A stretch of DNA of 64,000 bases from Zygotorulaspora mrakii (lineage: Eukaryota; Ascomycota; Saccharomycetes; Saccharomycetales; Saccharomycetaceae). The stretch covers positions 248,001 to 312,000 of the forward strand of contig NC_050719.1 of NCBI RefSeq assembly GCF_013402915.1, in the 5' to 3' direction. Below the pieces are notes generated by a model, which saw nothing but the letters and a program-made list of their open reading frames with translations, did not search any database and had not been told where the DNA came from. The position numbers were made by a program, and so were the translations under genes. Shown here in pieces: positions 46,668-56,061 of this stretch; position 1 is the first letter of the stretch, and each line of letters opens with the position of its first letter.

Positions 46668-48587
46668 CTATGACAAACTATAATCATCATTTGGTTTTGG
46701 GAAAAAGGAAGTCAGTTCAAAGTCCGGCAGAATGTTACTGATCGGTATATCAAAATCCATCAATAATTGATCCAAGAGCTCATCAGTGATACCAGGTGGG
46801 TCCGAGGTGGATGATGAAACTGGAACATGTTCCTTGATCGGGGGTTGAATTTGCCTGATTGATATCATTTCCCTTTCTTGATCATGCGCATTTTGTGCAT
46901 TTAAATTTGCCATAACTCTAAGATAAGCGTCTGTGGTTTTTTTGTTGAATTCCTTAAAAATAGAATTCAATGCGATAAAAGAGCGTTGACCAGCAGAAGT
47001 TGAATCTTTCAATTTTAATAAATTTCGTATCCCAAGATCACAATTCTTTTCAACAATGCTATCCTTCTTGGCAATTAGACCCAAATTAATTTGGTGTTGG
47101 TAAAACATCAGACAAGTCACACTGAAAAAAATGGTATGAATGGAAAACCAATAGCTGCCGCTCAATAAATTGTTTTCGATCATTTGATTGGAAAGATCTA
47201 TAACTTCATGTGCTACTCGAATACAATTTTTTGCCATTGAATGTTGAAATTCGTAAATTGATGACTTTCCTGCATCGATGGAAATATAGTGAATAAACGG
47301 TTTGTGCAGTATAATCTTTGTCAAAAGGTAGTCCAGATATAATAGTCTATTAGGTTTGTAGTAGTAGTCTTTTGTTTTCTCATCGTAAAATCCGTAACTT
47401 GGATGCAATTGAACTGGTAACTTCAAAAGCCATTGATCTAATTGTTCTTGAAAATTGATAATCTTCATGTAAGTCTTTTCATCCCACTTTAAAACTGGAT
47501 ACAAGCTCTCGTGGATACGTGCCATTATTAGCATCAGTTTTGTGTGTTCGTTATTCATACCACATGAACTTATCTTACCAAATTCTTGAATCATGATTCC
47601 CTCCTCTGTAATTCTTTCATCATCGACGTCATTAGGAAATGCCTGGTTTATTGCACTGTCAGAGATAGATCGTGGAAGCCCTAAGACACAGCTCATGTAG
47701 ACATCAACTTTGTAAACTGACCAGAAAAGTCTTTTCTTTGTTTCGTCTTCAATAGGCGTGGGCCCAACTAACGAATTTTTCCTATGCAAACCTTCTGTGA
47801 TTACCGCTCGTAAAGCTATACCAATATAAGAATAACATTTCTTTAGATTTCCCGAGCATTGTAAAAACATGGTAAGCATAAACATGGTTTGAATTGAATA
47901 TATGTCATTGATGCTAGTGATATTAATTAGTGATTGCGCTGTCACAAAATAGTTATACCCTTCATCTTCATAAAAATCTCTTTTCGCAACGTCGGTCTTA
48001 TCCAAATCCCTTCGCGTGAAGAGTGCCCCTACTGCCATAACAGAATATATTAGTGACAACTCTTTTTCCTGTACAGTACTTAACTGCAAAAGATCCCAAC
48101 TGTCATACAGTTCATCAACCGTCGCAAAGATCGAGGGACGATACAGAAATCTGAAAAGGACGCATACATTATCCCATGTCTTCTGAATCAATTTCAATGC
48201 CACTTCCTTTTCCGGTAGCGCGATTGTAACACTATTATCCTCATCGGTCGATCCACCCCTAGTGAATCTCTTGACTAATGCAGGCGATAAGGGTCCGCTC
48301 CTCTCATCAACTAGGTTTTTGATCATTGGAGATCTCGTTCTACCAGTTTCTCTGGCACCGGAACTTAAACTTGCTGCTGAGCCTCTGTTACACTTTCCAC
48401 TGTATGTGCAAGCTACCTTATGCGGCTTACATTGACTACAGGGCTGTAAACCATCACATTTCTTCTTCTTCATTCGACATAAGTCGCACGCTTTGGAGAC
48501 TCTTCCGTTTTGTGCTCTCAATCTTTTTGTTGAAGAATCAACTGACAGTACAATTAACTTAGGACGATTAAACCGTGCTCTAGCCAT
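46668..48587 (-). CDS. Zn2Cys6 transcription factor, YJL206C-type
   Basis: This is a zinc-cluster regulator at the position of S. cerevisiae YJL206C, whose targets are unknown. The 639 residues start MARARFN, followed by the Zn2Cys6 cluster KACDLCRMKKKKCDG with CSQCKPHKVAC (about 32-62) and a Ser/Arg-rich linker. A fungal-specific transcription factor domain spans about 120-500 (SLIYSVMAVGALFTRRD, KKRLFWSVYKVDVYMS followed by CVLGLPRS). The C-terminus is acidic and aromatic (DFDIPISNILPDFELTSFF), typical of an activation domain. The S. cerevisiae protein is longer, at 758. Confidence 0.85.
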   Translation of the reverse strand: MARARFNRPKLIVLSVDSSTKRLRAQNGRVSKACDLCRMKKKKCDGLQPCSQCKPHKVACTYSGKCNRGSAASLSSGARETGRTRSPMIKNLVDERSGPLSPALVKRFTRGGSTDEDNSVTIALPEKEVALKLIQKTWDNVCVLFRFLYRPSIFATVDELYDSWDLLQLSTVQEKELSLIYSVMAVGALFTRRDLDKTDVAKRDFYEDEGYNYFVTAQSLINITSINDIYSIQTMFMLTMFLQCSGNLKKCYSYIGIALRAVITEGLHRKNSLVGPTPIEDETKKRLFWSVYKVDVYMSCVLGLPRSISDSAINQAFPNDVDDERITEEGIMIQEFGKISSCGMNNEHTKLMLIMARIHESLYPVLKWDEKTYMKIINFQEQLDQWLLKLPVQLHPSYGFYDEKTKDYYYKPNRLLYLDYLLTKIILHKPFIHYISIDAGKSSIYEFQHSMAKNCIRVAHEVIDLSNQMIENNLLSGSYWFSIHTIFFSVTCLMFYQHQINLGLIAKKDSIVEKNCDLGIRNLLKLKDSTSAGQRSFIALNSIFKEFNKKTTDAYLRVMANLNAQNAHDQEREMISIRQIQPPIKEHVPVSSSTSDPPGITDELLDQLLMDFDIPISNILPDFELTSFFPKPNDDYSLS

Positions 48588-49121
48588 TTCATCTATAGTA
48601 GCGGTTTTTGGTGCTGCGAATTCGCCCTGACAAATTCCATTGAATCACATCGATCTATCGATTGATGCGCATTTTTCTACAGGCGCCGCTTTTTCCGTCA
48701 GAATAAGATGCTTATGAAAATCGCACAGAAACGATAACTGTTTGTATAATGCGCTTGGAAAGGCACATTGGAAGGTGAAGTACGTTACATCAGCACCTGT
48801 CTTCCAATATCAATTGGTTCTCCCTCTTATTTTCCTTGCTCAGTGCCATTTTCTCGGTGCCGCTCGTGGCGAAAGAAAGCCATGTTGCAATTACGTTTGA
48901 TATACTAATCTTAAAAGTCAAAATAAAAGGATTAATTAGGCTCTTTGTTTCTCCATTGTTTTCATAGTGTTCGGATTTCTCGACGTCGAGATTACTCTAC
49001 TTTCAGATTGCTTGAACTCCTGGTATTTGCTAAAAGTATATTTACAAATATTTGTACACTATAGAACAGGTATCTCCGGCGGATTCTTGATATCACACCA
49101 GTCAGGAATGAAACTTCCGTC
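48588..49121. promoter_or_regulatory. Upstream region of the YJL206C-type gene
   Basis: This 534 bp lies between the regulator's start and the end of NCE101. It should hold the regulator's promoter. I see no further gene. Confidence 0.5.
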
Positions 49122-49289
49122 TTATTGTGCCTCTTTGCCCGCTAAACGCTTCCGAATCAGGTCATTCAATCTATGGCCTTCTGGTCTGCCGACCTTTCTT
49201 TCGTAGGAATAATAGCTCAACGTACCCACAACGATAGCAAATACCGGGTCCCAGTACTTCCCTAGCAGGTAGGGTGCTTGTTGTACCAT
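49122..49289 (-). CDS. NCE101: Small membrane protein Nce101
   Basis: Nce101 is a tiny protein implicated in non-classical export in S. cerevisiae. The frame encodes 55 residues (family about 53) starting MVQQAPYLLGKYWDPVFAI, then a membrane-like stretch (VFAIVVGTLSYYSY), the conserved ERKVGRPEGHRLNDLIRKR and a short tail. Nearly every second residue matches the S. cerevisiae protein. It is intronless here and easily missed because of its size. It lies head-to-head with RNH203 and in the YJL205C position. Confidence 0.93.
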   Translation of the reverse strand: MVQQAPYLLGKYWDPVFAIVVGTLSYYSYERKVGRPEGHRLNDLIRKRLAGKEAQ

Positions 49290-49459
49290 ATCTTTAACTT
49301 GTAAACTCTAGTCCACGTCTCTTCTGTATCAGTGCTACTGATGTAATTACTTAGCGATTTGCGTGTTTTTTTCTGTTTTCAACTTCTTCTGAAAAAATAG
49401 CATCGCCTTCAACTTCGAGTGTCTTTCATAATAGAACGTCAGGTCGGCCTGGAGTTATC

Positions 49460-49876
49460 ATGACCGAGTATACAGCACACTTCATACCCTGCAAAGTCAG
49501 ATACAATGGAGCTACCGAAGAATTTGTCGACAATTTTCACTGCGACAACGAGGACGATTTAACGCTGAAAAGGAAAGAAGACGACTCGCTAAACGGTGAA
49601 AAGCTCTGCGTGAGACATATCAGAGGCAGGAAAATTGTGGGCAAGAAGTTTCTTGGTTCAGATGGCTACCAAACCTTTCTGGTCAAGACCGGAACGCGTG
49701 AAGGTGAGGACGGCGAGACCGGGCAAATCTCTCTTGATACAACGTCAAAGATAGAACCCATAGCCAAGATCTCATCAATGATCAATTACGAACGTGATGG
49801 CAACGAAGAGCGACTACTAGAAGAGCTGGAGAAGTTCCAGCAGTTCCTTGACGTGTCAGATGTAATTCATTCATGA
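49460..49876 (+). CDS. RNH203: RNase H2 non-catalytic subunit C (Rnh203)
   Basis: Rnh203 is the accessory subunit of RNase H2, which removes ribonucleotides and RNA-DNA hybrids from nuclear DNA. The 138 residues (S. cerevisiae 110) follow the family plan: an N-terminal strand HFIPCKVRYNGATEEFVDNF, the RGRKIVGKKF core, a variable acidic insert, and a C-terminal block KISSMINYERDGNEERLLEE ending in a helix. The family diverges fast, so the call rests on these two blocks. It is not in the same context as in S. cerevisiae (YLR154C). Confidence 0.8.
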   Translation: MTEYTAHFIPCKVRYNGATEEFVDNFHCDNEDDLTLKRKEDDSLNGEKLCVRHIRGRKIVGKKFLGSDGYQTFLVKTGTREGEDGETGQISLDTTSKIEPIAKISSMINYERDGNEERLLEELEKFQQFLDVSDVIHS

Positions 49877-50135
49877 GTTCCTTTTACGCGTTCGCCCTGA
49901 TTTTTGTCTGTGTTTCGATTTTTTTAATTCTTATCACTGCATTTTGGGAAAATCGCACCCTCCGTTATCGAACGGATAGGATACGACTAATTAGCACAAA
50001 CTTCACTGTGAATTAGACGTTCGGTGATATACTTTTTGATGTACTAGACGCCGTTTTCCAGTGGACCTTAACAACAGAAATTGCGCTTCTCGTGGTGTAC
50101 AGCTCTTCGTCCTCGCTTGGTGCTGACGGTAGAAT

Positions 50136-51122
50136 ATGAAACGATCCACATTTGACCGACATGCTTACTCTCAGAGCCCGGCATCGACACGCAAGATTCA
50201 AAAGTTTTATGTTTCCCTTGTGCTTTTTGAATTGTTGCCACATGAACTCATTTTGCACATTTTGCGCTATATTTCTAGAACAGATCTCATCATACTGGCG
50301 AGCACTTCTAAGAGAATACGGTCAGTATTGCAACCGTATTTGTTTGCAAACACGAAGGTATCGTGGAGAGACCTGATGAACAATTGGGAACTATGTAAAA
50401 TGCCCGTGATAGCAAGAGACCCCTATGTTATAGAGAGACTTCGATTAGTCGATAGTTGCTCAAAAAATGAATGGACTTTCCCATTTGCAGAACTATTCTC
50501 CAGCAGCAGGCTTCCAAACTTGAAGAGTTTAACGCTTGAAACAGCAGGCTCTAGTAGCTTTTTCAAATACTCAGCTGTTGGAAGTCGTCTAGAAAAACTC
50601 AGCATTCATACGGTACGACCAGGTTCGATATTCAATTTGGAGCATGTCAGTCCGTTTGCAGCCTTAAAACATTTAACTTTGACAAATTTCGAAATCGAAA
50701 CATTCGAAGAGAATGATTCATGGTGTCCCAATTTAAGCACTTTATCCCTGGAAAATTGCACATGGTGTTATCCATTTCAGTTAGAGAACTTTGGTCGTGA
50801 AAAGATTACGAGTTTGTTTTTGAAATATTCAAATGCATTCATTATAAGTGAAAGATTTAAAATGTTTCTGAATAATCCGAATTTTACGAAATTGCACCAT
50901 ATATCTATAACAAATAACGAAACGAATCTGAAACTGACATTATCAGTTCATATCATGAATTTAATTGAATCAATACCAACCCTTAAGACTGTAGAGTTGA
51001 TTGGCAACATCTATAATGAGACCATTCATAATTTTACAACTTATGATTTAGATAATTGCACCAATTATCTGGCATTGAATAACGTGAAAATTTTCTATTC
51101 TAGCTTTTTACAGGGAAGCTGA
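50136..51122 (+). CDS. F-box protein with leucine-rich repeat-like region
   Basis: The 328 residues carry an F-box near the N-terminus (LLPHELILHILRYISRTDLI followed by ILASTSKRIRSVLQPYLF, about 32-70) and then irregular leucine-rich segments (LPNLKSLTLETAG, ALKHLTLTNFEIE, CPNLSTLSLENC, IPTLKTVELIGN). Such proteins are usually substrate receptors of SCF ubiquitin ligases. I cannot assign an orthologue, and nothing comparable lies between NCE101 and RCY1 in S. cerevisiae. The substrate is unknown. The start is a clean ATG. Confidence 0.75.
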   Translation: MKRSTFDRHAYSQSPASTRKIQKFYVSLVLFELLPHELILHILRYISRTDLIILASTSKRIRSVLQPYLFANTKVSWRDLMNNWELCKMPVIARDPYVIERLRLVDSCSKNEWTFPFAELFSSSRLPNLKSLTLETAGSSSFFKYSAVGSRLEKLSIHTVRPGSIFNLEHVSPFAALKHLTLTNFEIETFEENDSWCPNLSTLSLENCTWCYPFQLENFGREKITSLFLKYSNAFIISERFKMFLNNPNFTKLHHISITNNETNLKLTLSVHIMNLIESIPTLKTVELIGNIYNETIHNFTTYDLDNCTNYLALNNVKIFYSSFLQGS

Positions 51123-51297
51123 CGAGAAGTATTTCACTTCCTTGCTAAATGATATACATATCAACTAAAAAAGTCTGCTAAATCATATGGATTAAATAAT
51201 TTTATTTCTGGTATTATTGAATTAGAAGATAGTAATTACATGGATTTTAAAGAACTATATGTTGACATAACAAGAAGTATGTTGCTTTTATCGATTG

Positions 51298-53643
51298 TTA
51301 CATAATGGTACAGTCTTTTACCCCTAATCCATACATTACCTTCTCGACATCTCTTTTGACGCGCACCCAATCACTTCTTCTTTCCACAAATTCGTATACC
51401 TCTTCCTGCGAAAATATCCCTTGAAATCTCCCTACGTCAGAAATCATCTTCCCGAGTTCCTTGGAATCCTTTCCTGAAATAATATATAACTGAGCAACGT
51501 TTTTCAATGCTGCAAATAATGGTACTATTCGTTTTTGCTTCAACTTGGTTGCAATAAAATCATAGTATAAATTTAGATCGCAAATTAAGAAAATTGCACC
51601 ATCAGGTGAAATAAGACTTTTCTTTATATGTTTAACCAATTCATTAAAAAATCTTTCCCCAATTTCTTGTTTGTAAACATCAATTGTGCCTTTGTCTGTT
51701 GCCCCCGTTAATAAAAATGCATGATTATTCAAAAGTTCAATATTTTTTAGGGCACATTGTGTTGGCTTGATCTCTTTCGAACTTGCTTCACCCTGCTTTG
51801 TATTAGGATTATAATCGTCAGGGAGCTGAATTGTATTGAATACAAAATCAACTTCATCCATCAATTTATTTATACCAATATTCAAGCCTTCGGCAACAAA
51901 GTCATCGAGCATCGTCTCAAAATTTTTCTTGGCTTGGACAACATCGTTGAGAAAATCACGATTCTTATCTATTATGCATTTCTGAATCAGCTCGTTTCTA
52001 TAAAATATTGATATCATTTGAAGTATAATATCTCCAATATTGATTAATTCGGTAAATTGAACGAGTGGTTCGACCTGAGTCTCCACACCCTCAAGTTTCA
52101 ACTCTACTCTCTGTATTTCGTTCGAGTCATACTTTTGAAGCAACACAGTAGCCTTTTCAAATCCAGGCTTTATATGGTTCCACCCAAGTTCATTTATAAG
52201 AATTTTGAATATTTCTTGACATCGACTTCTCATTGTACCGACAATTTTTTCAATCTGATGAAAGGTGTACATTTGATCTGTTAATGTTTGAGCCTGCTGA
52301 ACAATATTATAACAAAGGTCCAAACTAACCAGAGATTTGATATTTTGTAGATTGTTGTTCAGCAAGTTTAAATTGTATGCTAATTGTAATTGTTCTGCAT
52401 TCTTTTGCCTTTCGCTATTGGTAAGTTTGAATATTTTAGTGAATGAGCTCAGAAAATCGTTTTTATCATCTGTTATATTATTCTTTTCTACACTCTGGTC
52501 ACGTAGAGAATTGTAAATCTGTTCGTTTTGTTCCTTTTCTCTGGCTTCTGCTTCATCCTTATATTGATCCAACTTATTACTTATTGACTTTTGAAAAATT
52601 CTAGGTTGAAATTCCAAATAAGTTACAATTTTCGGCTCTAAATACATGTCAAAGAATTCTTTCACAACTTTTCCGAAGAATTCTCCGCCATTTTTGGATG
52701 CCTTTAATTTTCCGCAAACATTAGCCATAGTTTTAGAGTACATTTCGGGCATGTATTGTAATCTAGATTCTTCCTTGCCAAATTGTTCATTCATATAGTC
52801 TAAAAAGTTTTCTTGTATAAAACTTTCTGTAAACTCCAAGATTACTGGATATGTATCTGCAAATAAAGTATCCACTAGCTCTATTTTCGAGTTCAAAAAA
52901 TCTTTCACTTTTTCTAAGGCTTCATCCAAAGATTTCTCATTCAAGGTTTCATCATCATAGAAAACACTTCCTGGAAGATTCATTTCAAAAGTGGGATCTG
53001 CTTTCGATCTAAAGAACTCAACGGCATTTCTCTCCTCATGCGATAGTAGCAGGACCTGAATAAATTTACCTACCTGTGAGTAATTCTCCTTAGCAAAATT
53101 TGCATCCATTTCTTGAAGGACAGAGTTTATGAATATCTCCTTCAACATGTTCAAATTTTGATCAATTTTTTGATATTCATCAAACTCATTTTTGTTTCCT
53201 TTGTTATACCTTGAGATATAGCTAAATATTTTGACTTGAATGAGAGGATCATCATCATATTTTTGTGGGAAAAAATGTGCTAAACTATTTGATTTTAACT
53301 TATTGCAATAGGGTTGAAAGCACCGATAAAACTTGATATATATCCTCTTCGCATCCTTTTCCCTGAAACTTTTTATGTCCTTAAAAATTGTAACACAATC
53401 CAGTTCCTTTTCGTTGTCAAATTCCAGCTCATGTATCACTTCCTGATTTTCTGCGATCTGAGTTTGCTCTTTTTTTATACCCATTAAAAGAAGTTTCTGA
53501 GACCATATTTCATTATCAGTATCATCTGAAAGATGTATGTCATGCACCTTTTTGTTTACTTGTCGGAAATTCACATAATCTCTTGTATTGAGGTTCGACG
53601 CTATGTTGATAACTATGTTTCTGACCCTCAATAAATCCTCCAT
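51298..53643 (-). CDS. RCY1: F-box membrane recycling protein Rcy1
   Basis: Rcy1 is an F-box protein with a Sec10-like helical region that drives recycling of Snc1 and other cargo from endosomes to the Golgi, acting with Skp1. From the first ATG it is 781 residues (S. cerevisiae 840). The N-terminal F-box region reads NIVINIASNLNTRDYVNFRQ. A long helical body follows. The C-terminus ends CTIM, a CaaX prenylation box, as known for Rcy1. A TTG seven codons upstream is in frame but unlikely as start. It lies between the F-box/LRR gene and PRP21; RCY1-PRP21 order is as in S. cerevisiae. Confidence 0.94.
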   Translation of the reverse strand: MEDLLRVRNIVINIASNLNTRDYVNFRQVNKKVHDIHLSDDTDNEIWSQKLLLMGIKKEQTQIAENQEVIHELEFDNEKELDCVTIFKDIKSFREKDAKRIYIKFYRCFQPYCNKLKSNSLAHFFPQKYDDDPLIQVKIFSYISRYNKGNKNEFDEYQKIDQNLNMLKEIFINSVLQEMDANFAKENYSQVGKFIQVLLLSHEERNAVEFFRSKADPTFEMNLPGSVFYDDETLNEKSLDEALEKVKDFLNSKIELVDTLFADTYPVILEFTESFIQENFLDYMNEQFGKEESRLQYMPEMYSKTMANVCGKLKASKNGGEFFGKVVKEFFDMYLEPKIVTYLEFQPRIFQKSISNKLDQYKDEAEAREKEQNEQIYNSLRDQSVEKNNITDDKNDFLSSFTKIFKLTNSERQKNAEQLQLAYNLNLLNNNLQNIKSLVSLDLCYNIVQQAQTLTDQMYTFHQIEKIVGTMRSRCQEIFKILINELGWNHIKPGFEKATVLLQKYDSNEIQRVELKLEGVETQVEPLVQFTELINIGDIILQMISIFYRNELIQKCIIDKNRDFLNDVVQAKKNFETMLDDFVAEGLNIGINKLMDEVDFVFNTIQLPDDYNPNTKQGEASSKEIKPTQCALKNIELLNNHAFLLTGATDKGTIDVYKQEIGERFFNELVKHIKKSLISPDGAIFLICDLNLYYDFIATKLKQKRIVPLFAALKNVAQLYIISGKDSKELGKMISDVGRFQGIFSQEEVYEFVERRSDWVRVKRDVEKVMYGLGVKDCTIM

Positions 53644-53850
53644 GACCTCATTAGCTAGCAATCTCTATATTTTTTGTAATTCCGATATTCAACTGTTGAC
53701 CTTTTTGTGCTTTTTAGCATGGAGCTTTCCTAACCAACTTTCTTTCAATGAGACCTGATTGAAAAACTATAAAAAAAGCATTTGGGAGCAGAGAAAACAA
53801 TACACAAAATATTTCCTATACCGACTCCTAAATCCGATCGTCAGGTGGTG

Positions 53851-54981
53851 ATGAGTTATCCAGATGGGTTAAAGGTGCCTCTCGGACAAGGAAGTGAGCA
53901 GATTAGAGAAGATATTATCCAAACTGTTTCATATGTCAAAAAGAACGGTCCAATCCTAGAGGAAGTAAAAAGGAATGATCCTAAATACTCATTTGTCAAC
54001 CCTGACAATGAGTACCATGAATTCTATCAATATCTGCTAAGAGAACAAAATACAGCCCGAAGCACTAATGTTGCAAAAGGTGACCTTGAACCTCTCGAAA
54101 ATATGAAACCGAAAGTGCCGCAGGAACCCTATGCATTTTCATTCATGAGCTACGACAAAAATGTAGCTCGTAGAGATTTAGAAGCTATCAAACTTGCTGC
54201 TGGGTTTTGCATAGCGAACGAAAAGGCCGATTATCTGGAAAAGATGAAAAATCGATTCAAAGATGACCCAAAGTTTGGATTTTTATGTCCAGGGCATGCA
54301 CTGAATAGCACTTTTGTACAGTTCTTAAACCAATACAAACAAGTTAAAGCCAATATTCTTGCACCACCTATGTTTCAATTAAAGAAGAAGGAAGATTTCA
54401 AGAATATCATTCTTAAGAGGAGCTTCCAAAGAGGAGAGTATAGAGAATATGAAAAAGAAGTACGAGCTGCAAAGGACGAGACCTTGAAGTTACATAAAAT
54501 TCAATTTGCTGCAATTGATTGGTCCAATTTCAAAGTTTTGACAAACGTCACCCTTCCGACTAGCCAGGAGCCTGAACTGATGTTACCAAAGCCACTAAAT
54601 TTCAGCAAATTATCTATTAAAAGAATTGATCAAGGAAATGAGTTAGAATTGTTTGAGACTTCAGAAAAGGACGTAAGCAACAAAGATATCGAACCTTCAG
54701 GAAGGAAACGTAAAATTAGAGCAGCGGGCGAAACAAGACTAAAGAGGCGCAATACTGCATCACCCAATGCCAATAATTCTCATAAACATCTAATAAAATG
54801 CCCTCTTACTCAAAAAATGATACCGGAAGAAAACTTTGACAAGCATTTAAGAGTGCTTTTGGGCGATCCGCATTACAAGCTTGAGAGAGAGAAATACGAG
54901 GCCAAACATAAACTGACGAATTTGACCTCAAATGAAGTATATGAGAATATCAAAAAAATAGCCAAAAAATCCACTAACTAA
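53851..54981 (+). CDS. PRP21: SF3a splicing factor subunit Prp21 (SF3A1-like)
   Basis: Prp21 is part of the SF3a complex in U2 snRNP and is needed for prespliceosome formation. From the ATG (MSYPDGLKVP) it is 376 residues, longer than the 280 of S. cerevisiae. Two SURP modules are visible: IIQTVSYVKKNGPILEE with YSFVNPDNEYHEFYQYLL (about 18-70), and ADYLEKMKNRF with FGFLCPGHALNSTFVQFL (about 130-185). The C-terminal KCPLTQKMIPEENFDKHLRV is the conserved SF3A1 segment preceding a basic end. A longer reading from TTG at 53782 is open but not needed. Confidence 0.93.
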   Translation: MSYPDGLKVPLGQGSEQIREDIIQTVSYVKKNGPILEEVKRNDPKYSFVNPDNEYHEFYQYLLREQNTARSTNVAKGDLEPLENMKPKVPQEPYAFSFMSYDKNVARRDLEAIKLAAGFCIANEKADYLEKMKNRFKDDPKFGFLCPGHALNSTFVQFLNQYKQVKANILAPPMFQLKKKEDFKNIILKRSFQRGEYREYEKEVRAAKDETLKLHKIQFAAIDWSNFKVLTNVTLPTSQEPELMLPKPLNFSKLSIKRIDQGNELELFETSEKDVSNKDIEPSGRKRKIRAAGETRLKRRNTASPNANNSHKHLIKCPLTQKMIPEENFDKHLRVLLGDPHYKLEREKYEAKHKLTNLTSNEVYENIKKIAKKSTN

Positions 54982-56061
54982 TGAAGGAAGTTGGATCCTT
55001 CAATTTTGGCCAACAAGAATGAATCTTTGAATCCCATAAAAATCAAAAGTAAAATTAGACCTTTTACGGGGTTGGAGGTGGCTTCGGTCACATACAGAGG
55101 GGGTTGCCTTATCGGCTCTTCTCGAACTAGGAATATTGCCAACATTTTCACATTGTGCCCCAAAGTCATAAAATGGACGTTTATAGCTTGGTGGCCATCA
55201 AAAATATGAATTGCATCATCGCTCAGACTATTCCCCATGAAATGCGAATGAGCTTTTCGACCACCATTTATGCTAGCAGTACTTCTTTCGTCATAAGTAT
55301 CACGTTTACGTTGCTCGCCATCATTGTTGGAAGGTAACGCTGGCCCAATTTCAGATCCTACCCTATTTTGAGGCCTCGGACGATATGTTTCAGATTTCAA
55401 ACTACTTGTAATTTGAAAGCAAATTTCGTTGCGTTCACAGACTTACATAGATGGTGCCAGGCTCAGTACCATTTCATACACGCACATATACGTTGTCTTG
55501 AAATATGTAATTACATATGAAAAGGCGACGACTCATCGCACATAATCCCGTGATACATGTAAAAAAAGCTTATTTATCTCTTCAAAACTCTTGACATAAA
55601 ACGGCGACCTGAAGCAGTGATCATTTGGCACTGTTCTTCCTCCGTAGGTGAACCTATAGCTTTCTCTTTTGTCAAAGATGAGGAAACTTGTCAAAATTAA
55701 TGGACAAAATAATTGCTAGTGTCACTTGCGTAAAACATCAAAGAGCACAAAGTGCAATATGACAAAGGTATCAACAAACGTCAATAGATACAGAATGTTT
55801 GTAGGTATTGCATTCTTCACAAGTGACATTGTCGATAAGATGCCAAGTGATGCCCGAATTCTTCGTGATATGTGATTCTGATAATAAACTGCCATCCGGT
55901 TTACGGACTTGGCTTACGGAGTTGATAACAATTTTGAGCGCTCTACAAAACAGTACACAAACACGAGAGATTAAAGAAATTGCCAGTCACCTTCGTCCTA
56001 TATTGTATCATACTGTGTGGTACTGTGTTGTGTTGTGCTGTGATTTGCAATTTATTCCAAA
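54982..56061. other. PRP21-ISR1 intergenic region with an unstarted minus-strand frame
   Basis: This stretch of about 1.08 kb has no gene I can establish. A minus-strand frame of about 140 codons (54978-55400) looks coding in its first 60 residues (RPRPQNRVGSEIGPALPSNN, charged and polar) but has no ATG until residue 54. Upstream an ATG with GTAAGT shortly after it (about 55444) could belong to a 5' exon, but no branch point was found. A 35-codon hydrophobic frame starting MSLVKNAIP (minus strand, near 55835) is also unproven. Confidence 0.4.
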
